From assembly GCF_030272615.1 (NCBI RefSeq), contig NC_081414.1, forward strand, positions 825,434,896 to 825,498,895: a stretch of DNA of 64,000 bases. The letters run 5' to 3'. The DNA comes from Cryptomeria japonica. Lineage: Eukaryota; Streptophyta; Pinopsida; Cupressales; Cupressaceae. The first letter of the stretch is position 1, and every line of letters begins with the position of its first letter. A model generated the notes under the pieces. It was not told where the DNA came from. It did not search any database and saw only the letters and a program-made list of their open reading frames with translations. Of the stretch, positions 11,415 to 24,300 are shown in pieces. The position numbers and the translations under genes were made by a program.

Positions 11415-12479
11415 TATTGGTATTTTGGTATGGTTTTGTCATTGATGTCAACACCTACTAAACACTTATCAACTCTAGCACTTTGGAGAATCAACAACAT
11501 TCACCAGCAAGCAAGTGACTCATGCACAATCATCAGTATCTGGTACACCGGCAAGATATAATGATCAATGGCACTTGGAATGATATGGAAAACACTTGGT
11601 TATGTCGAAGACATCGTGTAGACACTTTTTCTTGGAGTTTTGTTTATTGGTATATTAGCATTTTCATATTTGTTGTTATCGGCAAATAGGTCTAGGTTAC
11701 ACCAGTAGGTTTATCTTTTCCAGATCAGCATGGCATGCTATGGAGATAACTTATTATTGTTGTAAATACATTAAGCCAACATATTGAATCGGTTATTGCA
11801 TCAGGTATTAATTGATATGTAAATTAATTTTATTGTAATATCTTGTAGAGCTGACCTACTAAAATTGGTCTTAGGGTATGGTATAAATGTAAGATCTTAT
11901 TTGTAAGATCGAATGTGGAATGTGAAAAAGGATTGTGTGAAGGTATATGTGAGATTAAGTAGAGCTATTCATGTAGACATCATTTGAAGATTGAAGGAAG
12001 GTTTTTTGAGAAGACAATCAGAACTACACCGGTACTGAATACAGCATATGAAGATGTTATTTTGAGTAGTACATTCTTATTGGATTTAACCATCCAACTG
12101 TAGTCAGTGTGACTCCCATTTTGTGATTGAGCAGTGAGCTCTAGGGGCTTGGCCTTTCTGCATGTGCAGACCCCATTTGTATACACTTACTATCAGCAGT
12201 AGTATCATCTGATTGTGGGTAAGGTTTCCCACCATGGTTTTTCCCCTTATAGGGTTTCCACGTACAAATATTGGTGTTATGTGTTGTGGATGACTTTGTC
12301 TTTTTGTTTCATGCATTAATCCTTACCAGTATTGCAATTAACTGTTAAAATTGTCTACCGACATATTAGACTGGTTTACCGATATTAAGCATTAAGTTGG
12401 TTAAGTTGTTTTTTGGTTTGAATTTATTTGACAACTAATTCACCCCCCCACCCCTCTCAGTTGTCTCCGGGACCTAACA
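11415..12479 (+). repeat. 5' LTR of element C
   Basis: Matches LTR1 (3899-4951) along its length and ends GACCTAACA, followed by ATTGGTATTAGAGC, a primer site with one base changed (TGGTATTAGAGC, 12482-12493). A TATAAAT lies at 11882-11888. The end arms GACAACTAA (12430-12438) and TCAGTTGTC (12457-12465) still pair except at one position. Confidence 0.92.
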
Positions 12480-12535
12480 ATTGGTATTAGAGCTTAGTCC
12501 TCTTTTGCAAAAGTTTAACAGCTTGAGGAGATCCA

Positions 12536-13837
12536 ATGTCTACTAACTATTTCAGGAAGGACAATCCTAAACTTGATGAAACCAACTATGGCATATGGAA
12601 GATCAGAATGGAGACACATTTAAATTGCATTGGAAAGGACATCTGGGATGTTACAAAGAATGGTTATACTACTCCTACTCAGAATCAGACCAATCCACCC
12701 AACTTGACTAAAGATGAGGAAAATGATTGCAAAGCAAGAGAAGCACTTTTGAGCACATTATCTGATCAACAAATCATGGGATTATCAGATAGGTCTACTA
12801 CTAAAGCTATTTGGGATCATTTGGAAACACTGAATGAAGGAGATTCCACAGTCAAAATTGCAAAACTTGAAAGCTTCCGGGTCAAGTATGAACATCTAAA
12901 AATGGAAGAAGATGAAAGGATTTCTACTTTTATGGAAAGAGTAAATGAGATTGTTTTGGGTATTAAATGTTGGGGAGGAACCTTGAGTGAGGATGAAATT
13001 GTTTCAAAAGTTTTAAGAGGATTGCCACTGGCATATAAAATGAAAGTCACTGCTATAAATGAGTCATGAACAATGCCTAATATAATAGTAACTAGGGATA
13101 CATTGATTGGAAAACTTTCAGCTTTTGAAATTGAAGAATTTGGTCTTGTTGCTACTATAAAGATAGATTTAGCCTTTAAAGCATCAACATCATCTACTCC
13201 ATCATTTGACAAATCTGATTGGAAAGCCTTTTATGCAAGAGAACTTGAAGAAAGCAGGAAAGAAAATGAAGAACTTGAAGAACTTGAAGCACTATTTGCA
13301 AGGAAAATGCCTAAAGGTTCAGTTGGAAGTAAGTATGAAGGTAAAGCACCCTTTAAATGTTTTAACTGCAATAAGATTGGTCATATGGCTTCAAGATTCC
13401 CTAATAGACATGCTAGACTAAGAGAAGAAGCTAGAAGAACATACAAGCCTAACCCTGAATATCAGAGATACAGATTCAAGAAGAATAAAGACAAATATTG
13501 TTACATTGTTGATGAAGGAGTGACTAATGATTCTGATGAGGATCCAAAAGACAATGGATGGGTTTTTGTTGCTATAACAGAAGATCAACGGACACCTATT
13601 GCTCAACCAATAGAACAGGCCTTGGCAGCTAAAGTTGAAGTAAAGGATGAGTGGATCATTAATTTAGGATGCTCACATCATATGATAGGAGACAAAGGTA
13701 AATTCTTGAACTTTCAAGAATACAATGGAGGCTTAGTGAGATTTGGAGATGACAAAGCTTGTTTGATCAAAGGTAAGGGTACAATATCTCTTGATGGTAA
13801 GTATAACACTGACAATGTTTACTATGTTGAAGGATAA
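12536..13837 (+). pseudogene. gag and protease of element C
   Basis: The frame starts at ATG 12536 (M-S-T-N-Y-F). The gag N-terminal domain of the UBN2 type (N-Y-G-I-W-K-I-R-M) spans residues about 15-175. A TGA at 13067-13069 breaks the frame, which continues in the same register from 13073. The zinc knuckle near 13358-13400 reads C-X2-C-X4-H-X4-F: the last Cys became Phe. The protease site reads N-L-G where A and B have D-S-G, so the catalytic Asp is lost. The frame ends at TAA 13835-13837. It gives the clearest view of the family's true gag start. Confidence 0.88.
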
Positions 13838-15028
13838 AAGAATAATCTTTTAAGTGTTGGTCAATTAGTTGAGAAAGAATTTCAGTTACAATTCAAAAAT
13901 GAAAAATGCAAAATCATGAATAGAACTAGTTTGGAAATTGCAACCGGTAATCAGACTAGAGGTAATATCTTTCATTTGAATAACAGTGAAAAGACATGCT
14001 TAATTGCACATATTGATGAAAGTTGGCTATGGCATAAGAGACTCTGTCATGTAAACTTTGATTGCATGGTGAAAATCAGCACTATTAAGGCAGTTAGAGA
14101 TTTACCTAAAATTGTCAAACCTCACAATACAGTATGTAAGGAATGTCAATTTGGAAAACAAGTTAGAGCTAGTTTCAAAAGTATTCTAGAAAAATCCAAT
14201 AATGCTCTTGATTTAATTCATACCGATTTATGTGGTCCAGCTAGAACTAAAAGCTTACAAGGTGATAGATATTTCATGCTAATCATTGATGACTACTCTA
14301 GAATGTGTTGGGTTACTTTTCTCAGAGAAAAATCAGAAGCACTTGGAAAGTTCAAACTATTCAAAGCAATGATAGAAAATGAAACCAGTAAGAAAATCAA
14401 ATGTCTAAGATCAGATCAAGGAGGAGAATTTACATCTAAGGAATTTAATACATTCTGTGAAGTGAATGGAATCAGAAGACAGCTATCAGCACCTTGGACA
14501 CCACAGCAGAATGGAGTTATTGAAAGGAAAAATAGAACTATCTTGGATGCAGCAAGAAGTATGTTATCAGAAGAAAACCTACCACATGTATATTTGAGAG
14601 AGACAGTCGGTACAGTGGTCTATACATTCAACAAAGTTCACATCAAAGGTGAAACCGGTAAGACCCCTCATGAACTATGGTTTGGTATTACTCCTACTCT
14701 TAAATATTTCAAAATTTTTGGAAGTAAATGTTATATCAAAAGAGATGAGTATATTGAAAAATTTGATCCTAGAAGTGATGAAGGAATCTTTCTTGGTTAT
14801 TCATCTAAGAGCAAGACATATAGATGTTTTAACAAAAGATTGCAAAAAATTGTTGAAAGTACAAATGTAAAGATTGATGAACAATTAAGAGGAACTTCAA
14901 GGTATATAGACTCTGAACCGGCAACAAAAATTTTGACAAATGAACCTACTCTAAATCCACCGGTACAAAATGAAGATCCAGTTACCCTAGTATCATCTGA
15001 AAATTCCACAGTAACTGAGGAACAATAG
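13838..15028 (+). pseudogene. Integrase of element C
   Basis: In the same frame as the upstream gag. The HHCC finger (about 14035-14150) and integrase core are readable, with catalytic Asp in H-T-D-L-C-G-P (near 14220), Asp in R-S-D-Q-G-G-E-F (near 14412) and Glu in N-G-V-I-E-R-K-N-R (near 14520) all kept. The frame stops at a TAG (15026-15028) in the context CAA-TAG-CAA. Element A has CAA-TAG at the same place, so this stop predates the split of the copies or is a family trait. Confidence 0.85.
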
Positions 15029-16676
15029 CAAACAAAGACACCTCGGTATGTAAGACTGAATCACTCTAAAGATCAGATAATTGGAAACAAGTATAAAGGA
15101 GTTATGACAAGAGGAAGATTGGCAAATGAAGAGGTATGTCTTATTTCTCAGATTGAACCATCATCAGTTAATGAGGCATGTGAAGATAAATATTGGATTA
15201 AAGTTATAGAAGAAGAATTAGAACAAATTGAGAAGAATAACACTTGAACATTAGTTCCCCGGCCTAAAGATAAAAATATAATCGGAACCAAATGGGTATT
15301 CAGAAAAAAACTTAATGAAGATCGTAAGGTTATCAGAAATAAAGCAAGACTAGTGTGTAAGGGATATTCTCAGAAAGAAGGAATTGAATACAATGAAACC
15401 TTTGCACCGGTAGCTAGAATTGAGGTAGTCAGATTATTTTTGGCTTTTGCAGCACATAAGAACTACAAAGTATATCAAATGGATATTAAATGTGCATTTT
15501 TGAATGGAGATCTTGAAGAAGAAGTTTACATTAAACAACCTGATGGATTTTCTTTGACAGATAACAAAGATATGGCTTGCAGGTTAAGAAAAGCTTTGTA
15601 TGGATTGAAGCAAGCTCCAAGAGCTTGGTATGCAAGATTGGATAAGTATCTTTTGAAGATTGGTTTTTCTAAAGGTATATAGACAGCAATTTATATTATA
15701 AAGTGACTAATGATAACATCTTGGTTATAGAATTTTTTGTTGATGATATAATCTTTAAAGGAGAAGATGGATTATGTAAAGAATTTTCTATTAAAATGCA
15801 GCAAGAATTTGAAATGTCTATGATTGGAGAAATAAAATTCTTTTTAGGATTGCAGATTTCATAGATTAATAAAGGTATATTCTTGAGTCAATCCAAGTAC
15901 TTAAAGGAGTTATTAAAGAAATTTGGAATGGAGAACTCTAAACTGGTAAGCACACCTATGACTACAAATGACAAACTATCACTAAGGGATGAATCTACAC
16001 CTATCAATCCAACTAGATACAAATCTATGATAGGAGGTTTATTGTATTTGACACAAACCAGACCTGATATTATGAATGCAGTATGTATTGTTTCAAGATT
16101 TCAGAGTAATCTTAGAGAAAATCAAGAATCAGTAGTAAAAAAGATTTTTTGGTACTTACAAGGCACTATAAATCTTGGATTATGGTATCATAGAGATGAA
16201 AACTTTGAATTATATGCATACACAGATGCAAATTGGGCAGGAGATGTTGATGATAGAAAAAGCACCACCGACGGAGCATTCTTTCTTAGAAACAGACTAG
16301 TTTCTTGGTTGAGTAAGAAACAAAGTTGTACATATTTATCAACAGCAGAATCAGAATATGTTGCAGCAGCAACTAACTGTACATAGGTACTATGGCTTAA
16401 GCAAATATTGAAAGATATAAAGGTAAAATGCAAGGAACCTATTACTATCTATTGTGATAACACTGCAGCAATTGATATATCTAAGAATCTTGTATTACAT
16501 TCTAAAACCAAACATGTTTCTATCAAACTGAATTTTCTAAGGGAAAATGTTGAAGCAAAGGAAATAAAACTGGTTTATGTGAATACAAAAGAATAGATTG
16601 CAGATATCTTTACTAAACCTCTACCTAAGGAGACTTTTGAATATCTCAGAGATCAGCTTGGGGTCATACCCCACTA
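15029..16676 (+). pseudogene. Reverse transcriptase and RNase H of element C
   Basis: RT landmarks as in A are present: [27 protein letters not shown] and F-V-D-D near 15738. In-frame TGA near 15245, a frameshift near 15680, TAG near 15863 and TAG at 16384-16386 break it. RNase H keeps Y-T-D-A-N-W-A-G-D (about 16218) and I-Y-C-D-N-T (about 16450), unlike copy A. A further TAG at 16594-16596 precedes the closing I-F-T-K-P-L-P. The copy is inactive. Confidence 0.85.
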
Positions 16677-17067
16677 GTAGAGACTTAGGAAGTTGATTAT
16701 TGTCATCAACCGACAGAATCAACAAAGAAATCTTTTACTCCGGCTTTGATGGGAAGCTACTTTTCAAGGGGAGTAGTTGGTACACTAAATTGATTGGTAT
16801 TTTGTATATGCACTTGGCTTGATAAGAACTTTGGCATTTGATGTCAAAGGGGGAGAGATTGGTATGGAAAAACACAAGGAAAACACATGTTTCTCCCAGG
16901 GGGAGAGATTGTTATTTGGGATAGATGATTACTCTTTGTATCTGTATTTTGATTTCTGGTTATGATCTCTTTTCGGAGATTGTTGGTTTTTCGTATTTGG
17001 CATTTTTTATTTTGGCACTTTGATGGTTTTTCCATCTTGTGTTGCCATCAATGCCAAAGGAGGAGAT
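16677..17067 (+). promoter_or_regulatory. 3' region of element C with purine tracts
   Basis: No gene. Four purine tracts (near 16767, 16845, 16898 and 17053) precede the 3' LTR. The last, CCAAAGGAGGAGAT, adjoins the LTR and has one G-to-A change compared with element A. Confidence 0.7.
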
Positions 17068-18129
17068 TGTTGGTATTTTGGTATGGTTATGTCATTAATG
17101 TCAACACCTACTAAACACTTATCAACTCTGGCACTTTGGAGAATCAGCAATATTCACCGGCAAGCAAGTGACTCATGCCCAATCACTAGTATTTGGTACA
17201 CCGACAAGATATAATGATCACCGACACTTGGAATGATATGGAAAACACTTTGTTATGTCGAAGACATCGTGTGGACACTTTATCTTGGAGTTGTGTTTAT
17301 TGGTATATTAGCATTTGCATATTTGTTGTTATCAGCAAATAGGTCCAAGTTACACCAGTAGGTTTATCTTTTCCAGATCAGCATGGCACGCTATGGAGAT
17401 GACTTATTATTGTTGTAAATACATTAAGCCGACATATAGAATCGATTATTGCATCGGGTATTAATTGATATGTAAATTAATTTTATTGTAATATCCTGTA
17501 GAGCCGACCTACTAAAATTGGTCTTAGGGTATGGTATAAATGTAAGATCTTATTTGTAAGATCGAATGTGGAATGCGAAAAAGGATTGTGTGAAGGTATA
17601 TTCGAGATTAAGCAGAGCTATTCACGCAAACATCATTTGAAGATTGAAGGAAGGTTTTTTGAGAAGACAATCAGAACTACACCGGTACTGAATCCAACAT
17701 ATGAAGATGCTATTTTGAGCAGTACATTCTTATTGGATTTAACCATCCAACTGTAGTCAGTGTGACTCCCATTTTGTGATTGAGCAGTGAACTTTAGGTG
17801 CTTGGCCTTTTTGCATGTGCAGACCCCATTTGTATACACTTACTATCAGTAGTAGTATCATCTAATTGTGGGTAAGGTTTCCCACCATGGTTTTTCCCCT
17901 TACAGGGTTTCCACATACAAATATTTGTATTATGTGTTGTGGATGACTTTGTCTTTTTGTTTCATGCATAATCCTTACTAGTATTGCAATTAATTGTTAA
18001 AACTGTCTATCGGCATATTAGACTGGTTTACCGATATTAAGCATTAAGTTGGTTTAAGTTGTTTTTTGGTTTGAATTTATTTGACAACTAATTCACCCCC
18101 CCCCTCTTAGTTGTCTTCGGGACCTAACA
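17068..18129 (+). repeat. 3' LTR of element C
   Basis: TGTTGGTATTTTGG...GGACCTAACA, the pair of 11415-12479. TATAAAT lies at 17535-17541. It is followed by GCCTC, the right target-site copy, and then by the resumed gag of E. Confidence 0.92.
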
Positions 18130-18765
18130 GCCTCAAGGAAGGACATACTGCTAATGTGTGTAGAAACAAGGCCTACAATAATTTCCCTTATTTTCTAAAC
18201 AATAAGCCTAGATCCAATAGATTCAATGGAAATTTTTATGCATGCAACAAGTTTGGGCATATAGCATTTGAATGTAGGTCTGTTTTGCACAACACTGGGA
18301 TATACCCTCCAAGAACTCAAGGAGTTATCCCAAAACCCTCTGTGAACTGGAATCCCAACCAGTATAATACCTATGACCATCGATCAGGTGGTTATCAAGC
18401 GGCAACTGGTTGGAGAGAAACCTATTTGATCTATCATGGTAGCAGTTATACTACTGCTACATGCAAAAGGAAGAATGGTAGTATGAATAATGGACCATGG
18501 AGAACACCTGGAATGGTATGCTATCATTGCAACAAAACTGGGACACACTGCCAGAACCTGCAGAATGAAAAAGAACCTATTGGATGATATACCAATCACT
18601 CCAAAAGGGAAGATTGATGTTGAAACCGTTCAAGCAGGAATGAATAAAACTTGGAAAAAGAAACCTGAAGAAGTGTCACAGGATGAACTGGTTTCTGCAC
18701 CTAGTGTGGAAGTCTCTAAACCGACAAACAGAGCTTCAAAAAGCTTAGGGGGAGCATATCGATGA
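18130..18765 (+). pseudogene. gag of element E, C-terminal zinc-knuckle part
   Basis: This continues the gag cut at 11414. The second half of the first knuckle (G-H-X4-C) follows the target duplication directly. A second knuckle (A-C-N-K-F-G-H-X4-C, first Cys replaced by Phe) lies near 18225-18275. A third (V-C-Y-H-C-N-K-T-G) near 18515-18560 is split by an indel, so the frame changes from that of 18111-18587 to that of 18490-18765. A Lys/Glu/Val-rich tail follows, ending in a purine-rich C-T-T-A-G-G-G-G-G-A-G stretch. At least three knuckles in one gag is more than the single one usual for copia. Confidence 0.75.
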
Positions 18766-19175
18766 AACATTTGAACCCCTAGTTTATATTAGTAAAGACC
18801 TTAACCGGTATATGTTACCTGTCAATCGGTAGAAGACTTGAAATGGTAAAAGGAAAAATTAGGGTTTGTACCCTAGCGGTGATGCATTATTATGGTAGGT
18901 GAAAGATTGTTTAAAAAGAATTTTTTTCATCATTTTCACTTATCAGTTTGCGAAAGAAGAACTTTCAAAGAGAAGAGCGACAAAGAGCTATTCGCTTAGC
19001 AATTCAAAGTGAATCCAAAAATATTGCAAAGGAATCCAGTAGACTTTCAATCTATCGGTGAAGAACACTAAGCAGTGTTCCAAGCAACCAAAGTGGTGTG
19101 TTGTGAGCGACATTGGCAAACCCTAAATTTTGAATTGTGAAGGTATTTCTCAAAATTCTTATTTATCATTTAATC
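18766..19175 (+). other. Spacer between gag and second ORF of element E
   Basis: No coding frame is supported. The stretch contains an ACCGGT site near 18802 and an A-rich leader before the ATG of the next ORF. Where an autonomous element would carry pol, E has only this 400-bp spacer. Confidence 0.55.
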
Positions 19176-21330
19176 ATGGCTTCTTCATCGCACTCCAGTT
19201 CTAGTGTACCTATGGATTCAGCCGAGTTTCTTCAAAAGAAGATGAAATACAATGCCCTATCCCAAATACCCGTCGGAGTTCTTGTCGAGGAAGACATTTT
19301 GGGATATATAGACTGTAAACTAGAAGACTTAGGATCCTTAGTGATTCATTCTCATCTAGGTCTGTTCTATGGGCATCACAAGAAAATCAAACCTGAATAT
19401 AGCATCCTAGAGAGGAAGAAACTACACAATGCGGTTTATTTTCTGGAAGAGTTCATTGAAGATCACATTTGCATCATCCTGAGTAGAGTGCACGGTGATA
19501 AAATGTATCTCGAGCGGACGCATGATATCACACCAGAAGCAATTCATGCCATCACCGGTTTTTGTAACATTGGAGAGGTTCCAGCTCTAAGGAAGGTCAC
19601 CAAGACTAAAATGACTAAGCTCATCGGTTCTTTGAGCAGCCAACGGGCGATGACCGTCAACACCATCAAAGATGATTTGGTTAAGTATGCTTGCATGGTG
19701 ATTGGCTACCAGATGTTTTATGCCAGCAGAATGAACTTTGTCCATGTTGCTGCAGTGAATGTTGCCTACAAAATGATTAAGGAAGACACCTCATTTGATT
19801 TGTGTACCTGTTTGTAGAAGCAATTGCTACTAAACCTAAAGTCCATTAAACAAGATAATGCTCTAAGGTTCAGGTTTGGACAACTTTTGGTTGGCCTATT
19901 CTTTTACTTTCAAGGTTATTTCCCTAGAATAGGTGATGTGCAATGGTCTGCTAACCTACTGGTCTCCAGACAAATCAAGGAAAGTCTTCAAGTAGTGGGA
20001 ACTTCACATCCTAAGGCTATGAATAAGTATTTCAATCAATTCAAGCGGAAGATGAGCCAGAGGATAAGGATATCTAGAGATATTGTGAAGAAATATGAAG
20101 ATGACATCTGCTTCACCATAAAGGTAGATGAATGCATAATGAAAGCGGTGGAACCAAGAAAGGAAGTAGTTGAACCAATGGGGTATGAAGTGATGTATAA
20201 TATGTTGATTGGGTATGCCTCTACCCTGCTTGCCTCACCACTAGATGCTAAGAAAAAGAGAACCGACACCTACTTAGAGAGGGTAACACCAATTGAAGAT
20301 CCTACATAGAAAAAGGGCAAGGCAGTGCCATCGATATCGGCACCGGTTACCTCAGCCAGTCCAAAAGTGACCAAGCGGTCACCTGCCAAGAAGAAACCTG
20401 AGGTTGCTCCCACTAAAGTATTCGAGAGGAAGCAGAAAACCAAAACCAGCTCACCGGAGTCAGAGGATACTGAATCGGAAATTCAACCTAAGAAGACAAG
20501 ATAATCAAGCAAGAAGGAAAAATCTACCGGTAGTGCACCTGCAACTTCAGCAACGGTAAACATAGATATTTCCTCCTATAAGCCTATGACACATTGTCAG
20601 AGGACAATCAAGAACATTAGGAGAAAATTGCTTGATGATTTAAAAGAGCATTTTGACAATTTTAATGATAATGAGAAAGATGAAGTAGAACAAGAGGTTA
20701 TTAGATATTTGTGTGTCAATGATCAGTCGCCATCTGAAATCAGATCGGTCACACCAGATTCTTTATACAATTCTTTAGATAACAAATGGCGCATTGCCAT
20801 TGAAAAGGAACAAGAAATAAGGGAGAGAGTCTTTGCACAATACTTTCCCGATGCCTCTAATTCTAAATTATTTGAGATAATGGATAAGAACAAAGGCCTC
20901 TTCTTCATGAGAATAAGAAGACTCAGGCTACTGGAAGGTAAAACTTCAGAAGTGGAGAAGGACACACATTTACATGCCAAAGTTGTTGTCTAGTTACACC
21001 AAGTGTCTGAGGCTAATCTGAAGGCTGAACAAGCACTTGATCTAACATCAGGGAAACCAGATGAAGCATTTGACAGTGAAGGGGAAAGAGTGATAGAGAA
21101 AAATGATCCCATTGATGTGGATGCATTAGATGTTGAGGATGTCACTTTGGACATAGAAAAAGAGAAGCAGGACAAAGAACAAATGAAGAAAGAGCAAGTG
21201 GAAAAGGCAAAGAAAGAGGAATACAAGAGGAAAGAGGAAGAGAAAAAGAAAAGGAAGACAAGAGGAAAGAGGAAGAGAAAAAGAAAGAGGAGGAGAATAG
21301 GAAACAAGAAGAAGAGAAGAGAAAAGAAGA
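19176..21330 (+). pseudogene. Second ORF of element E, N-terminal and middle part (unknown function)
   Basis: The first ATG of the frame (M-A-S-S-S-H-S-S-S) is at 19176. The frame is shared by pieces ending in stops at 19815, 20307, 20502 and 20991, then shifts register near 21245. Residues 1-380 or so look globular, with aromatic and hydrophobic helices and no motif that I recognise. A Lys/Pro/Ser-rich linker follows, then a helical segment (20586-20990), then an extreme Lys/Glu-rich run into which element G inserted (GAAGA, 21326-21330). No protease, integrase, RT or transposase motif is seen. It occupies the place of an accessory ORF between gag and the 3' LTR. The product is unknown. The total with 25538-26564 is about 1,060 codons. 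Confidence 0.6.
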
Positions 21331-24300
21331 TGTAGGGTCCACCCCTGACTTGACTTGTTTGACTAGAGTTGACCTTTAATTCATGCGTGATAGACACTAT
21401 TGGGGATAGGCTATTTCAGATGATTTATAGGATGTTAATACAATTATTAATGATCATGTGATTTATTAGACACTATATGCTTATTATGTGATTGACTATC
21501 GAAATATTATATTGATCATGTGATTTGATGAGCATAATTATTGATGGATTTTACATGCCTTACTATAATCGTGAATTATACTAATCATGCACTTGATGAT
21601 GTTTTTATGTACTAACCATATTTAATGATTATCTATGATGAGTTGATCTTATGGCGTGTTTGATTGTTGTATGACTATCTTCGGGATAGAGACAATTCCA
21701 CATCACTCGTTGTGAGCGAGATGTGTCGTTGCGATTCTCTAACCCTTGTCTGTTATAATATATATATGCATATGTCATATCGTTACTTTGTGGATGCAGG
21801 ATTTGCAGGCACCAGACATCGACTCCACCTGGCTCCACAGGTCTGAGCATGTCTTTAAATCCCAATGATATGTGGTTCAGAGTTGGCACAATTTCCCCTC
21901 GCATACTCTAGGTCTAAGTTGTTCACTGTGAGTTGTCAGTGTCTTGGCGCAAGTCATCATGATAGTTAGTAAGCTGGGTTTTTTCTGTGTTGTGAGTATG
22001 TTAGTATTGGCTGATTATTCCTTTTATGTTGAGATTGACTATTTGATTATTGATGAGAGATTAAATAATTAATGATATTTATTTTAATTATTTTGATTAA
22101 TAGCGATTTGATTATTTGGTTATCTAATGTTTAATTTAATTTATTGGATTCTTGCTTTTTTGGTTATTTGATTATTTGATATTTAAATGTTTATTTATTT
22201 TAATGATGATTTAATATTTATTTAATATTTATTGTTTAGCTTATGATGTCTTTTATATTTATTTGTGATTTGACCTTTATTGGTATTTATTTATATATTT
22301 AATCGCCTATGGTTTAATATTTATTTGGCTTTTAATGTTTATCTAGTTCATTAATTCATTTATGAGCCTTTGGTTTATTTAATTTAATTTCCCCATTTAA
22401 TTTATTTAATTGTGGCTCATGTTTTATTTATTAGTTTGACTTTTATATTAAGTGGGTTGTATAAATAATAAAATGATAAAACATTCCCACCAAAATGTAA
22501 AAGCATGATTCATATTTTATTGGGTAATATTATTTTACCCATTAAGTAATTAAAAGGGGGTAATTTGTATTCTTTCATTTAAAAGTTATTTTCACCCCAG
22601 GTCAATGGTTTAATTTATTTTACCTACCCTTGGATTTGATTGGCTGGAAGTTTATGGTAGGTAGAAAATATATTTTATTTTCTTGAACTTTGGGAAGGTA
22701 GGTATGGAATATAATGTTTTTGAAATATTTTGATTGGAGGATGGTTTTGCTTGGTTTTTTTGTTTTTTTTTTTTTTTTTTAATAAATAGGCCTTCGTATG
22801 AATTCATGGGGGTTGGCATCTTTGGTGAATGAATTTCAAAGATTAATTTTAAGATTGCTGGTGGTTGGATTTAAATTGGATTAAAGGCTTGGACTAGTTT
22901 TTCTTGTAGTTTTTTTCCTATAGGTTAATTTGCTAGTTGCTTGATTGTGTGGTACTTTCTAGATTAATTTTTGTACTAGAGGCTTTACTTGAGGTCTTCT
23001 ATATTTTCCAGATTTGGCTTTTATCAGTTTCGATATATTTGGATGGTCTTATGTATATTTGCTCCTCTGCACCATTGTGGACATTATAGACTCTCTTCCA
23101 TGTGAATAGGCCATGGATGATTGAGGTGAATATATATGCTATTTTGAACCGGCAAGTGAGTAGGCCTTGTTGTGATGTTATCTTCTATTTGATGGCAGCA
23201 TTTGATGGCTTGATATGCCTTTGTTTATTGCTAGCCAAGAGGCTCATTTTGTTATATTGATGTTGTTGTAGCCTTGCATATGTTGTGAGAGTATGTTTGG
23301 AAGTTATTGGCTGCATTAAGTATTATTTTAATGTATTTATGTTGGTAGAGCCTCTTGTGATGTGTTGTTGGGCCATGTTAGGAGGAGTGGGCTTCCTTGT
23401 GATGATCAGGGTCACGAGAGATAGGCTTGCATGAGGTTCCTTGTAAGGATGCATGAAGTCTAGACCACCAGGGCACATTGGAGTTTTCCATGATTTGTAA
23501 ACAAGTGATAACATTGATAATGAATTTATTGGGATGGGAAAATTATAACTCATTTAAATAAGATAATGAATAGTTTTGAGCCTCATGACTTATGTCCTAG
23601 GGAGGATGTTTTAGGATAAGCATGAGAAGGCCGTGAAGACGATAAGCTAATCTCCCTTGGTCTCTCATAGGTTGAGATGGCTCCACATGTCCATCAGGCT
23701 AGCGCTTTGTGTTATTATGTTATTATGTTATGAGGATGGCATGTGATGACACTCCACTCCTACATGTGTTCCCCCTTTATGATTTATGATTATGCTTATT
23801 GGATGCATTTATGTCCTGATGAGTTTTACGCCTCTGGGAGTTTATTCTTGTGGCTCTGTGTGAGTTATTGCTTGAGAGTCCTTGTTGGTTAGTCTCTTTG
23901 GTTTTGAGTGTCGGCCTAGATGTAGAGTGTGTGTTGGGACCTTGTGTCATCTCCTAGCACGGGGGGTGGTTCCTTTGGTTCCACATGGTCAGGTGGTTGG
24001 TGCTTTTAAACCATTAGGATGTTCCTGTCTTTGGATTCTTCTTGCATGGATGAGGATGCTTCTTTCGATTGTTCATGGATAATAATTGCAGCAAGAATGT
24101 AAATGATGGTGTGATTTATGTAATGAAATTCTTATGTAATGGTTGTAAAAGAAATCATGCTTATGAGAAATGACTATGTTGTTCTAGTTATAGTGATAGC
24201 TTTTGGTTATGGTATGTGATTGTAATGATGAACCCTGAGTTGTAATGTAGCATATTTATATTAATGAAATGGATGCATGAGATGTGGATAAGTATTGTTG

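Larger units (their letters stand above)
11415..18129 (+). mobile_element. Element C: full-length copia element nested in E
   Basis: LTRs of 1,065 and 1,062 bp flank a complete copia internal region. The preceding five bases are GTCTC (11410-11414) and the following five GCCTC (18130-18134), a target duplication with one change. The 5' LTR starts TATTGG where the 3' LTR has TGTTGG, a single G-to-A change at the terminus. The element is the same family as A and B. It cut the gag gene of E inside a zinc knuckle. Its coding region has stops and at least one frameshift, so it is inactive. Confidence 0.93.

Noticed and set aside
21142-21397. Minus-strand Ser/Phe/Leu-rich frames opposite the Lys/Glu-rich region
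   Set aside because: They are complements of the purine-rich coding run of the E second ORF; the same holds for 25494-25770.
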